NCBI RefSeq assembly: GCF_035222485.1
Contig: NC_085920.1
Span: 4,650,001 to 4,714,000, forward strand
Reading direction: 5' to 3'
Length of the DNA stretch: 64,000 bases
Source of the DNA: Podospora pseudoanserina
Lineage: Eukaryota; Ascomycota; Sordariomycetes; Sordariales; Podosporaceae
Positions 54,078 through 64,000 of this stretch are shown piece after piece (position 1 is the stretch's first letter; the number at the start of each line of letters is the position of its first letter). A program made the position numbers and the translations under genes. Below the pieces are notes generated by a model. The model ran no database searches. It was not told where the DNA came from and was given only the letters and a program-made list of their open reading frames with translations.

Positions 54078-56285
54078 ATGGCCAGCTACAACGACCCCTA
54101 CGACATCCCCACGAGGGAGCGCACAACCCGGCGCTACTACCGGGAAGAGCGCCGTGAGGACCCTCGGGCTTATGACACCCGCGACAGCTATCTTAATGTC
54201 CAGTCTTCGCGCGACCTGGTACCGCGGGCCCGCGAGGACAGTGATTTCTCCGTAGAAGAGATCCGTCGTGACTTCCCTCCTCCCGGCTACTCAACCCGTG
54301 ATTTGCGCCGCGCCCGCTCTGCCGAACCTGGACAGTACGACGACTATGACGACCGCCGGTCTCACTACAGCCGCTATGATGACCGCAGCGCTTACGGTCA
54401 TGAGCATGACCGCCGGTCTCTGAGGAGGACAGACAGCTACTACGAGGAACAACACAAGAAGAAGGTCCGCATGCTGTCGAAGCAGGAGCAAATCATTGCT
54501 GCTATCAGCGGAGCTGCCATCGCTATCGGTGGTAAGGAGCTGTATGACCGCCGCGAGGCCAACCAGGCCGGCACTCCCGAAGTTCAGCGCAACATTCTGG
54601 CTTCTGTCGCCCTCGGAGCTGCAGGCGCTCTTGCGGGATACCAGGGGACTGAGTTCTACAACAAGAAGAAGGAGAAGGAAGAGAAAAAGATCTTGGCTCA
54701 CCGAGGTTATTATTCGGACGATGACGGAGAAAGCGCAAAAGAGAAGAAGGGCCACAAGAACTTCCTCGAGAGCGCTCTCGCTGCTGCGGGCTTGGGTGGT
54801 GCCGTCAAGGCTCTGACCGGCAAGGACAAGGACAAGGACGACAAGTCTGACACCAGGAGCCGTCGTGATACCAGCCGTTCAAAATCGAGATCGAGGTCTA
54901 GGTCCCGGTCTACCTCTCGCTCTCGGGGTGAGAAGGGCAAGGGTGAAGGCGCCAACAAGATCCAAAAGGCAGCTATGGCCTCGCTCATTGCCGGTGCCAC
55001 CGAAGCATTCCGCATTTCCAAGCAGCCCGGTTCATGGAAGGGCGAGAAGGCTAAGCGCGTCTTTACTGCTGCAGCCGGTGCTGCCACACTCGACGCTGCT
55101 CAGGACACTGAGAAGGCCGGCAGCAAGCTCGGCTTGGCTGAGGCCGTCATGGGTGGTCTGCTCGGCAACCGCGTCATCAACGGTTCCAAGAAGAACATCG
55201 AGATGGATGAGAAGACAGGCCGATCGCGATCGAGATCTCGCCGGCGTTCCAGGAGTGGCGACAGCCAGAGTGGAGGTGGTGTGAGCGGTCTGGCTGCTCT
55301 TGCCACAGCTGGCTTGGGCGCCTTTGCCGGCAAGAAGATCATGGACAGCCATGAGCGGTCCAAATCTCGTGGCCGGAGCGCCGATTCATACGACAGCCGT
55401 GATGGCGATCGTCGCCGCAGCAGGAGCCGCAGCGTTGTCGACTCGGCCCGCCGAAAGATGGCCAAGATCGGCCTCGGTAATGGTCCCGATGACGACGACA
55501 GGGATCGTCGCAGAGACCGTAGCCGCGACCGTGACTACAGCCGCAGCCGGAGCCGTGACCGCGGATACCGGGACGACCATGACGACCGCTCTTCGCGCCG
55601 CCACAGAGATGACGACAGAGACTACGACAAACGGCGCCGCGATTCAGACTATGACGACGCCCGTTCCCACCGCAGCGGTGGAGGACGTGATCATTCACGC
55701 CGCCGGGGACACTCGCTATCAGATGACGATTTAGGGGATTCAGATGATGATAAGAGACGTGGAAGCAAGATGAGAGGTAAGCAAATTCTCACCACCGGCC
55801 TGGCCGCCGTGGCGACCATCCACGCAGCCCACAGTGTCTATTCGAGCATGGAGAAGCGAAATCTACGACACAAGGCGGTCAAAGATGGAAGATTGAGTGA
55901 AGAGCAAGCCAAGAAGATGAAGAAGAAGGCCCTGCTGCAAGATGCGGCGGCGGTGGGCATTGCTGCTCTCGGTGTCAAGGGTGCCCTTCACGAGATCAAG
56001 GAAGCCCGCGAGCTGAAGCACGAGCTGCACGAGTGGAAGGAGGAGAGGGCAGAGAGACGCAAACGGCGGCTTGAGAGGCAGCTGGAGATGGTTCACGGAG
56101 ATTTCAACAGTGGTAGCGGTGGCAGCGATAGGGGTGGCGGTGACAGGCAGGTGGGAAGGCACAGGGCAGATAACTGGTCTTCCCCGAACCCTCCACAGAC
56201 AGAGCGGTACTATGGCGAAGGACCTCGGTATTCTGATGGAAACCCATACGCCGCCCTGCCTCCACCTCCATACGACAGGAGGTGA
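54078..56285 (+). CDS. DUF3824-family protein with RS/charged repeats
   Basis: Intronless, 735 residues, function unknown. The protein alternates charged low-complexity parts with short Ala/Gly-rich hydrophobic blocks. N-terminal part: many Arg, Tyr and Asp. First block about residue 130: EQIIAAISGAAIAIGGKELY, then ILASVALGAAGALAGYQG. Next FLESALAAAGLGGAVKAL, then an RS run (SRSKSRSRSRSRSTSRSR at about 265-285). The block ANKIQKAAMASLIAGATEAF follows, then SGLAALATAGLGAFAGKKIM, then a long Arg/Asp-rich segment. The last part has KQILTTGLAAVATIHAAHSV and KALLQDAAAVGIAALGVKGA, the clearest DUF3824-like elements. The glycine-zipper look of the blocks suggests membrane association or oligomerisation (inference). 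RS runs could be phosphorylated by SR kinases. Confidence 0.8.
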   Translation: MASYNDPYDIPTRERTTRRYYREERREDPRAYDTRDSYLNVQSSRDLVPRAREDSDFSVEEIRRDFPPPGYSTRDLRRARSAEPGQYDDYDDRRSHYSRYDDRSAYGHEHDRRSLRRTDSYYEEQHKKKVRMLSKQEQIIAAISGAAIAIGGKELYDRREANQAGTPEVQRNILASVALGAAGALAGYQGTEFYNKKKEKEEKKILAHRGYYSDDDGESAKEKKGHKNFLESALAAAGLGGAVKALTGKDKDKDDKSDTRSRRDTSRSKSRSRSRSRSTSRSRGEKGKGEGANKIQKAAMASLIAGATEAFRISKQPGSWKGEKAKRVFTAAAGAATLDAAQDTEKAGSKLGLAEAVMGGLLGNRVINGSKKNIEMDEKTGRSRSRSRRRSRSGDSQSGGGVSGLAALATAGLGAFAGKKIMDSHERSKSRGRSADSYDSRDGDRRRSRSRSVVDSARRKMAKIGLGNGPDDDDRDRRRDRSRDRDYSRSRSRDRGYRDDHDDRSSRRHRDDDRDYDKRRRDSDYDDARSHRSGGGRDHSRRRGHSLSDDDLGDSDDDKRRGSKMRGKQILTTGLAAVATIHAAHSVYSSMEKRNLRHKAVKDGRLSEEQAKKMKKKALLQDAAAVGIAALGVKGALHEIKEARELKHELHEWKEERAERRKRRLERQLEMVHGDFNSGSGGSDRGGGDRQVGRHRADNWSSPNPPQTERYYGEGPRYSDGNPYAALPPPPYDRR

Positions 56286-57692
56286 GGGGTGGTGAAGACT
56301 TATCACCATTCTTTGGATGTCACTTGTCCTACGACTCTGGCAACTATCCGTCCTACCCGCCGTGCCTCACGGCCAGCCCATGGTTTTGGGAACACACACG
56401 CCACACACACACACACACACACGGACACTGTTTGCGCACCATAAAAACCCCAGCCTCATATTAAACAACGCTTCTTAATGTCTTATTTCCGTCAACGAAT
56501 CCGTGCCGCACAATTACACGCACACAAAACCTGCCACCCAACACCAGCCCCGAGCCGCCACCGCTATTCACCCACAACGCCGCCACCGCCACACAAGCTT
56601 ACGGGGGCGTCATCTCAACCACCTCTCACATTCTCTCACCTCCCTCTGTCACACCTCATCAGCAGCAGGGTCAGTGCTCTCGGATTCTAGATTTCGAGGA
56701 GCTCTGCGGTTGCAAATGGTTAATGGCGGGCTGCTCTTTACGGACATGATGACTTTTGTTTTGCTTTTCTATTTCCTCTCTGTTCAAACACACAAATCCA
56801 AAAACTTACTTAAAGAGCATGTTCTAATTAATCTTTTTCTTTCTGTGACAGATCACCGCCGTTAAACGGCATATTACGGCCAACCTCGATCCAGCCCAGC
56901 CCAGACCAACCAACATCAAACCCACATTCCAGCTTTTTTTCTTTGTTTGACCCGCTCACATCATCCTGGTCGAACAGCAGGGTGGCGAGTGGGGGGATTA
57001 CCCAAAACCGGGGGAGTGTCGTTTGTGCTTCGCTGCTGTGCGTGTTGCTGTTGTGCAACATGGCACTTGAGCATATGCGGTATTGGTAATCTACAGCTCG
57101 GGTTTACTCGGGTGTTAGGATAGGGTAACGAAATGGTATCACGACCAAGTTTTCTTATCTCTCTCTTCTGTTTATGCCTTATGATCTAGACGGATTTGTT
57201 TTTTGGATGGGGGAAAGATAGGGAGGATACTTTTTGGAACAAACTGGGTTGATGATACCTTGGTATGTCTGGTTTTTGGCTGGTCTTACTCTCTTTCCTT
57301 CCTTTCCTGGGAGGCATGGATCTGGTGGATGATTGAACGAGATGATGAAATGAGAATGGAGTGATGAGGAATAAATGGTATTTAGGAGGTGGAGGTGGAG
57401 GGGGATATATACGTACGGGCGGGTTTGTTGCCTTGTCTTTTTCCATGTCTTTTTTTTTTCCATTTTTTGGATTTTATGATGTTTTCTTTTTTGGTAGTTT
57501 GAGCTTTTGTTCTTGATGCTTATGATGCTTATGAAATGTCAAAAAAATGGATGGATTAAAAGTGCTTTTTGGTATTTTCCACGCTTGTGATGATGGTGAT
57601 TTTCATGCTATGTAAATGCGCCTGTATACCTTCCCTCCTTTATGCCAACCACCTTTCCACTTCTCACAAATCATTTCCGGGTATCGTTGCTC
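56286..57692. other. Intergenic between convergent genes
   Basis: 3' flanks of the DUF3824 gene and prp16. Contains a (CA)n tract at about 56402-56422 and a purine-rich minus strand. No coding frame supported. Confidence 0.6.
56402..56422 (+). repeat. (CA)n microsatellite, about 10 units
   Basis: Perfect CA dinucleotides in the 3' flank of the DUF3824 gene, preceded by ACACACACGC. Confidence 0.85.
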
Positions 57693-60689
57693 TTAAAACC
57701 CCCTCCCAGCCCTCTTCCTCACGGGCTTCACCACCACCCCCGACGTGACCGTCTTTTTATCTTTACTCTTCCCCGCCGGACCAGCCTTCTTCACCAGCTT
57801 CAGCTCCTCCTCGGCCTGCACCTCCTCCTCATGCCTCTTTTTATCCGCCGCCATCTGCGCCTCAATCTCCATCTTTTTGTTAAACTCGGTCTCCGTGATC
57901 CTCTTCTCCCTAGCCGAATACCCCTTCTCCTTGACCGAATAAAACACCCCGCCCAGCTCGGCCAGCCAGTGAGGGTCCACCGACGTGACCGTAGACATGT
58001 ACTCCTTCGACGTCAGGATCAGCTCATGATAAATAACATAATCCGGCAAGAACCCCAGCCCATAAAGCGCGCTCGTCGGGTGGAGCTGGACCGTCACCGA
58101 CGTTCGCAAATTAATGTACTCGCCTATGCCCTTGACTTTGGCCGCCTGATGGTAATACCCCGAGCAGATGCACTTCCGGATCACGTCCCAGTCCGTCCCG
58201 CAGCTCACCATTTCCATCTGCTGCATCTTCATGATATCCAGCAGCTGGTCCCGGACCTCTTTCGCGCGGCGGAGGGACTTGGAGTGCAAAAAGTGCTGGA
58301 CGCACCACCGGTCGCTGTACCCGTTTGCTTTCCACTGCGTGTAGACGTGGAGATAGGTCAGGTGGTCTGATTCTGGCACGAAGAACTTCTCCCGTGCGGC
58401 GTCGGATTCCTCCTGGCGTTCTTTAGGTCGGAAGAAGACGTTGGGGACGGAGAGCATCGAGACGATGGTGACCATCTCTTCGCTGCAGCCATATTGCTCC
58501 GACATGATCAGAAGTTTGGCGAGGGAGGGGTCCATGGGGAAGGCGTTCATCTTCCGCCCCAGGTCGGTCAGCTCGCCGAGGTTGTCCAGGGCTCCCAGCG
58601 CCCACAGGTCGAACAAGGAGGTCGTGATGGTGTCTTGGGGTGGGGGGTCCATAAAGTCAAAGTCGAGCAGGTCTTTGACGCCGAGGGACTTGAGGAGCAA
58701 GACTGTGTTGCTCAGGTTGGTTCTTTGAATCTCGGGGATTGTGGAGATGTACATATCGTCTTTGAAGGCCTTTTCGGTGAAAAGACGGTAGGCCTGTCCG
58801 GGGCCGGTTCGCCCGGCACGACCGGAACGCTGCGATGCGTTTGCTTGCGAGATGGGGGTGATTTGTAGCGTGTCCATACCCATTCGTGGGTTGTACACTT
58901 TGAGCTTCGAGTACCCTGCGTCAACCACATACATGATACCATCGACCGTCAAACTGGTCTCGGCAATGTTGGTGGCCACGATACATTTCCGAACACCCGG
59001 GGCCGCTCGGTCGAAAATCTTGGCCTGCAAATCTGCCGGCATTTGACTGTAAATAGGGAGGATGCTGAGCTTTGGAGGATCGTTGAGCGCATCCAGGCGT
59101 TCACGGACAAGCTCACACGTTACCTCGATATCTTCCTGGCCCGTCATGAATACCAGAATATCGCCTGCTGGTTTGCCCACATGAATCGCCAGGACCTGCT
59201 GCACGGCCGCATCCACGTAGTCCTCAACAGGTGACCGGTGAAACATGACATCAACGGGGAATGTTCGACCTGGGATCGTGAACTCGGGAGCTCCGCCGTA
59301 AAAGTCGGAGAAGCGTTTGGAGTTCATCGTGGCCGAAGTCACGATCAGTTTCAGATCGCGGCGTCTCTGAAGAATCTTTTTGAACAAGCCCATGAGAACG
59401 TCGGTATTGAGCGCTCTTTCGTGGGCTTCATCCATGATGACGCACGAGTATCGATCAAGGTCCGGCTCATTCAGAGATTCTCGAAGCAACACACCATCTG
59501 TCATGTACTTGATAACGGTCTCTTTGCTGGTGCAGTCCTCGAAACGAATCGCATAGCCCACTGTACTCCCGAGTTTTACTTCCATTTCCTCAGCCACACG
59601 TTTGGCAACACTCATTGCTGCTACTCTTCGGGGCTGTGTGCACCCAATCATACCAACCTTGCCGTAGCCATCTTCATACAGAAACTGGGCCAGCTGTGTC
59701 GTTTTGCCAGAGCCTGTTTCTCCGACCACAATGACCACTTGGTTGTCTCGAATTACCCGCAGCAAATCTTCGCGAACAGCAAACGCTGGAAGATACTCCC
59801 GCTGTTCTTTCAAGGATTTGCTTTGACTGAAGTTGCTTGCGCCCTCCGATTTCTTCATATGTTCGCTGAATTTGTTCGAGTTTTGCGCCTTTCCAGATTC
59901 CTCACTCGCGATGGGAAGGGCGCTGTCGGTGTCCTCTTCTTTCACCCCCATCAAGTTACCCAGCGCAGTTCCTGCCACGTTTGTTGCCTCCTGAGCCTGT
60001 TTTGCGCGTTCTCTCTGCGTGCGCCTTTCCTTCACAACGCGACTCCCTTTCCTGCTGAAGACAGCCATATCACTTTGGGCATCTCGAACGGCAGGAATGG
60101 GCTCCAATTGCTTCGTAAAGACAGTTCGTCCGTCCAAGAACGGCGGTCGTAGGTCATGCACGAGAAGATGAACGCGGGTCCCTTCTTGGTCGTCCTCAAA
60201 ATCGCGTCCCATATCTCTCCGTTGCGCCACACCGGATGTGAGCATTCTGTTGGTCTCCCACGCATCAACATCCTTTTGTTTCTGCAACTGTCGCGCGTTC
60301 ATGCCGCCGCGCGAAAAGTTGGCGACCTTTTTCTCTATCAAGGCGGCCTCCCTTTCCTGCGCTGCCCAGCCTGCCTCATCGCCGAATGGATTATGGGTGT
60401 CGTCGCCAAACGTGTGTCCACCCAAGTCATCGTCACCACCATACCAATCGCGGTCGAGAGCGTTGATGGCATCTTGGTCGTCGACGCCCTCTTCTGGGCC
60501 GTCAAACTCTCGTTGCTTTGGTGTGGATGCGCCAGCCAATCTTGGGCCGGCGCGCGGTGTAGAGCTTCTCGAGTTGAAGCGGTTTTGGGGGCGGGATGGG
60601 ATGTCGCTGAATCGATCGTCGTTGCGCAGTGGGTTGAAGTCCAGCTTCCTCCGCTTGTTCGAGCGGTCATCTTCGTAGTCACGGCCCAT
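57693..60689 (-). CDS. prp16: DEAH-box ATPase Prp16 (DHX38)
   Basis: Spliceosomal RNA-dependent ATPase of 998 residues, single exon, that remodels the spliceosome between the two catalytic steps and takes part in proofreading. The N-terminal third is charged and Prp16-specific ([30 protein letters not shown]-like and [21 protein letters not shown]). Helicase motifs: GETGSGKTT (I, about residue 319), TQPRRVAA (Ia), DEAH (II, about residue 417), TSATM (III), FMTGQEDIE (IV), [15 protein letters not shown] (V) and [18 protein letters not shown] (VI). Then come the winged-helix, ratchet (HA2) and OB-fold segments ([23 protein letters not shown]). The C-terminus is Lys/Arg-rich. Start ATG 60689 gives the expected MGRDYEDD; the frame continues upstream but into the neighbouring gene. 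Shares a 276-bp divergent promoter with pwp1. Confidence 0.96.
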   Translation of the reverse strand: MGRDYEDDRSNKRRKLDFNPLRNDDRFSDIPSRPQNRFNSRSSTPRAGPRLAGASTPKQREFDGPEEGVDDQDAINALDRDWYGGDDDLGGHTFGDDTHNPFGDEAGWAAQEREAALIEKKVANFSRGGMNARQLQKQKDVDAWETNRMLTSGVAQRRDMGRDFEDDQEGTRVHLLVHDLRPPFLDGRTVFTKQLEPIPAVRDAQSDMAVFSRKGSRVVKERRTQRERAKQAQEATNVAGTALGNLMGVKEEDTDSALPIASEESGKAQNSNKFSEHMKKSEGASNFSQSKSLKEQREYLPAFAVREDLLRVIRDNQVVIVVGETGSGKTTQLAQFLYEDGYGKVGMIGCTQPRRVAAMSVAKRVAEEMEVKLGSTVGYAIRFEDCTSKETVIKYMTDGVLLRESLNEPDLDRYSCVIMDEAHERALNTDVLMGLFKKILQRRRDLKLIVTSATMNSKRFSDFYGGAPEFTIPGRTFPVDVMFHRSPVEDYVDAAVQQVLAIHVGKPAGDILVFMTGQEDIEVTCELVRERLDALNDPPKLSILPIYSQMPADLQAKIFDRAAPGVRKCIVATNIAETSLTVDGIMYVVDAGYSKLKVYNPRMGMDTLQITPISQANASQRSGRAGRTGPGQAYRLFTEKAFKDDMYISTIPEIQRTNLSNTVLLLKSLGVKDLLDFDFMDPPPQDTITTSLFDLWALGALDNLGELTDLGRKMNAFPMDPSLAKLLIMSEQYGCSEEMVTIVSMLSVPNVFFRPKERQEESDAAREKFFVPESDHLTYLHVYTQWKANGYSDRWCVQHFLHSKSLRRAKEVRDQLLDIMKMQQMEMVSCGTDWDVIRKCICSGYYHQAAKVKGIGEYINLRTSVTVQLHPTSALYGLGFLPDYVIYHELILTSKEYMSTVTSVDPHWLAELGGVFYSVKEKGYSAREKRITETEFNKKMEIEAQMAADKKRHEEEVQAEEELKLVKKAGPAGKSKDKKTVTSGVVVKPVRKRAGRGF

Positions 60690-60965
60690 ATCTACTGTTA
60701 TTAACAAAAATGTATGCTGGATGGAAGTTGTTTCGTTGACTTTAGCGTTCAAGCTTTCCACAGGTTGAGTTGACGTGCAACGAATTGCGGAGCTCTCCAA
60801 GAACCCCTGTCCCACCACCACAGCACAAGTTCCCGATAAGATAAGCCCCGCTGTCGGTCCCACTAAAAGTTGAACTGAGGAAATCCAACTTGTGAAATTT
60901 TGCGCCAGCAACATTTGTGACCACTCCAGCATCATCTTCCCAGGTCGTTGACTGCAGCTTTCGCC
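60690..60965. promoter_or_regulatory. Shared divergent promoter of prp16 and pwp1
   Basis: 276 bp separate the two start codons; both leaders must be short. No clear TATA box. Confidence 0.7.
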
Positions 60966-62656
60966 ATGGCGTCTATGATTACTACTACTGCCTGGGTGCC
61001 CCGGGGCTTTGCGGCACCGTTCCCCAACAAGTACAAGTTTGACGAGGAAGAATATGAGCGCATCGCTGCTCTCGCCAAGCTGCAGCTTGATGATGCCGAG
61101 GAGGATCTGGCCGAAGCACAAGAGGCTGAGAAGAAGGGGTCAGAAAAGTCCGACAAGAAGAAGGCTGAAAGGGAAACCAAGGATGATAACACTTCAGAGT
61201 ATGTGCCCCTGGGATTTCATGGGTGTGCACTTTCTAATAGTTTGAATTTAGCATCGAGATCGACGATGATCTGAAAGAATACGACCTCGAGCACTACGAC
61301 GACACAGATGAGGAGGCCGGCGAGGGGCAGTCCATGGGCATGTTCGGCAATGTCAAGTCGCTCGCTTACTACGAATCGAACAAGGAGGACCCGTACATCA
61401 CACTTGACCCTGGCGCTGACGAGGACGACGAAGAGCGTGAGGATCTGCAAATTCTGGCTACCGATAACCTTCTGCTCGCCGCCAAGATCGAGGACGAACT
61501 TGCCCACCTTGAGGTCTATGTATACGAAGATGCTGCCGATAATCTCTACGTACATCACGATATCATGCTTCCTGCGATTCCACTGTGCGTCGAGTGGCTG
61601 GACTGCCCAGTAAACAAAGCCGGTGTCGATAAGGACTCGGCCGCCAACTTTGTCGCTATTGGGACATTCGACCCCGATATCGAGATCTGGGACTTGGATA
61701 CCATTGACTGCATGTACCCAAACGCTATTCTGGGACAGGGCGCCAATCCCGAGGAGGAAACAAAAAAAAAGAAGAAAAAGAAGTCGAAGAAGGCCAATGA
61801 TGAATACCACGTTGATGCTGTGCTGGCGCTTGCTGCAAACAGGAAACATCGCAACCTCCTTGCTTCAGGTTCAGCAGACAAGACCATCAAGCTCTGGGAT
61901 CTTCACACAGCCAAGTGCGCCAAGTCGTACAGCTACCATACCGACAAGGTCTGCTCGCTCGCCTGGCACGGCGTTGAGTCCACGGTGCTGTTGAGTGGCA
62001 GTTATGATCGCACAGCTGCCATTGCCGACATGCGCGCGCCTGGGGAGCAGCCAATGAGAGTCGGTGTAGAAAGCGACATCGAGACTGTCAGGTGGGATCC
62101 TCATGACCCCAACTTCTTCTATGTGTCGACTGAGAACGGTATTGTCCATTACTTCGACGCCCGCAAGGCCACCAAGGATCCTTCCGCCAGCAGCTCCGTC
62201 TGGAAGCTCCAGGCCCACGACGAGTCTGTTTCATCCTTTGATCTGAACCCGGTCATTCCAGGGTTCATGGTGACTGGTTCGACCGACAAGACCGTCAAGA
62301 TTTGGGACATCACCGCTGCAGGTCCATCGCTTGTTGTCTCTCGCGATTTTGACGTTGGCAAGGTCTTCTCGACGGCTTTCGCCCCTGACCGTGAGGTCGC
62401 CTTCAGAGTTTCCATTGCCGGCAGCAATGGCAACGTCTCTGTATGGGACACCAGCACCAACGCCGGCGTCCGCAAGGCCTTTGCTCAAAAGGTGCCAAAT
62501 CTTCCCACTCGGGAGGATGGTGCTGAAGACAGGCTGGTTGCGGTCAACAATGATGAGGAGGAGGAGAGCAGCAGTGATGAGGGCGAGGAAGATGATGAGG
62601 ATGATGATTCTGAGGAGGATTCGGATGAGGACGGAGACTCCATGGACGAGGATTAA
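60966..62656 (+). CDS. pwp1: Periodic tryptophan protein Pwp1 (WD40, ribosome biogenesis)
   Basis: Nucleolar WD40 protein of 545 residues needed for pre-rRNA processing toward the 60S subunit. Exons 60966-61198 and 61252-62656 (53-bp intron). The start [20 protein letters not shown] and the highly acidic segment [18 protein letters not shown] are family features, as are [20 protein letters not shown] and [22 protein letters not shown]40 blades: [50 protein letters not shown], a further blade before [10 protein letters not shown], and [15 protein letters not shown], then [13 protein letters not shown] Lys run, encoded by A-rich codons ([15 protein letters not shown]), interrupts the first blades. 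The C-terminus is an Asp/Glu/Ser tail. All as expected for the family. Confidence 0.95.
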
Positions 62657-64000
62657 GGTGGCCGGGAGTAGCTGAAGGATACCCATCTTGTCATACTATT
62701 GATAAATTCCGAGCCAATTTATGACTGTGTTATGTGATCCGTGAGATCCTTAAGAACCCATAACCAGGAGTCTTGTCCCAGGCCTAAGACTTGCGGAGGA
62801 AAATGACGATACGCTGCATGTGCCGACTTCAAGCTAACGGATGCAGACAGGTGCTAAGACCACTACCTCAGAAGTAAGAAAGTGTCTTTGGACATGAAGC
62901 TGACCGTCAGCCTTGCAGCATCATGTTTTGAAGATGCAAGCCGCACGTTTTTTTCCCTCGACAACACGGACACGGAGCGACACATGTTTCGTGAGCGGAG
63001 CATGTTTATGCTGATGGCTCGGCGATCAACGATCCCCCGGGATCGGCAAATCTTCCTAGCGATAGCATTGACAAGAGTGGGCTGGAGCTCTGATCAGTCT
63101 TGACGGCGGCTTTCCTCAGTCCAAATTTAGTCCATGGACGTTTGAGGCTCAGAGCCCATGGGCGTTTTGGGCAGACAGTTTCATATCACGAGAAGCTATC
63201 CCAGGCTGGTGGTAAGATGTTTGCTCATGCTTCACGTAACTACCAACAGCCCAAACAAGTGTTGACAAACCTTGGCGATGGATTTGTACAAGCAGCAGGC
63301 ATCTCGGGCGTTGTCTTACACCGCGGCATGAACACGCAAGTGGGATGCGCCGGCCCCTCCGTCAAGCACTAACGACTCCAGTTCTTGGAAGCGGCCGGTG
63401 AGCTCCGAGTCTTCCAGAACAGAACAAACTGTTGAGCTGGTGAAGTTCTGGGCACCAAGGCTGTTCGTCATCCAGGTCCACGCCAAGTACTAGATCAGCC
63501 AATCAGAGCTCACCGTCATCTTAAACACACACGAGCCGTCTAAAATCTTCAAAATACCAAAGTCAACAGCCTTTTTTCGAGCAAGTAAATTGATCTTTCT
63601 CAATCCGAATAGCGATTTTATGCTATATGCGCTTCTCTCCGAGTTTAAACCGTCTTTTTACGTTTAAAACCGATAAAGTTACAACTCTTGGCCTTCGAAA
63701 GTGTGCAAGTGTTTGATAACTTGTTAGTGGGGACCATCGACCTAGATAACGACCACCGGGCACCAAAGTCCACAGCACATCGAGGAAACCCACACGCACA
63801 CACTTCGAGCAGATCCCAAGGAAGCCCAGGCGCTTGGTTCGGCTTTTGGTTGTCAATCTGGAGCTGGCTGACGAACTGACAAGAGAACCTGACAGGCTGA
63901 CTGCAACACTGTCACTGGTGATTGATCGAAGAGAACCGAACCATCAGCCGCGCGGTTGGGCGCGCATCTCACACAGCAGGTGAGGAGTGTTGAAGAAGTC
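62657..64000. other. Intergenic downstream of pwp1 to window end
   Basis: No coding frame with family similarity on either strand. An AT-rich patch at about 63540-63690 includes GTTTAAAC. Any gene here must begin outside the window or be very small. Confidence 0.5.

Noticed and set aside
60690-61121. N-terminal extension of the prp16 frame to 61121
   Set aside because: It would overlap the first exon of pwp1 and lacks family similarity; MGRDYEDD at 60689 is the normal start.

Overview
The window looks like nuclear DNA of a filamentous ascomycete, most likely Sordariomycetes (order Sordariales). The genes have short introns (mostly 50-105 bp) with GTNNGT-type donors, CTRAC-type branch points and YAG acceptors. 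Untranslated regions are long, third codon positions are GC-rich, and the protein set is typical of the group: a CSP-1-like zinc finger, fungal acetate kinase, a Zn2Cys6 activator, DUF3824 and NPR3. I see no rRNA, tRNA, CRISPR, plasmid or viral feature and no intact transposon. I support 17 protein-coding genes. For every multi-exon model that is complete in the window, the exon lengths add up to an open frame ending in one stop.

Layout, left to right: a WD40 subunit of the THO mRNA-export complex (Tex1/THOC3, 5' end just outside the window); a Zn2Cys6 transcription factor convergent with a phosphate-type MFS transporter; a small gene joining a transposase-style double helix-turn-helix to a polyglutamine tail; an unrecognised conserved protein; acetate kinase; a CSP-1/Nrg1-like C2H2 repressor with a 6.5-kb gene-free upstream region; the divergent splicing pair Prp31 and Clf1; mitochondrial glycine-cleavage T protein; ethanolamine kinase; the TORC1 regulator Npr3; a bHLH factor with a very long loop; the Golgi membrane protein Sft2; a La-motif (LARP) RNA-binding protein; an Ino4-like bHLH; a DUF3824 protein rich in RS/charged repeats; and the divergent pair Prp16 (DEAH helicase) and Pwp1 (ribosome biogenesis).

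Nothing here is a biosynthetic or defence cluster. The functional theme is RNA: THO/export, U4/U6 snRNP (Prp31), the NTC scaffold (Clf1), second-step helicase (Prp16), LARP and Pwp1. A second group handles nutrients and membranes (phosphate-type transporter, acetate kinase, ethanolamine kinase, Npr3, Ino4-like, Sft2), but the genes are interleaved and I infer no operon-like organisation.

The least ordinary features are the transposase-like DNA-binding domain retained without any catalytic domain and attached to a Q-rich tail; the bHLH with a loop of about 70 residues; the unrecognised gene at 12.4-14.0 kb; a recurrent switch from C-rich to G-rich sense strand toward the 3' ends of many genes; and the large upstream region of the CSP-1-like gene, with a perfect hairpin and clustered GATC sites.
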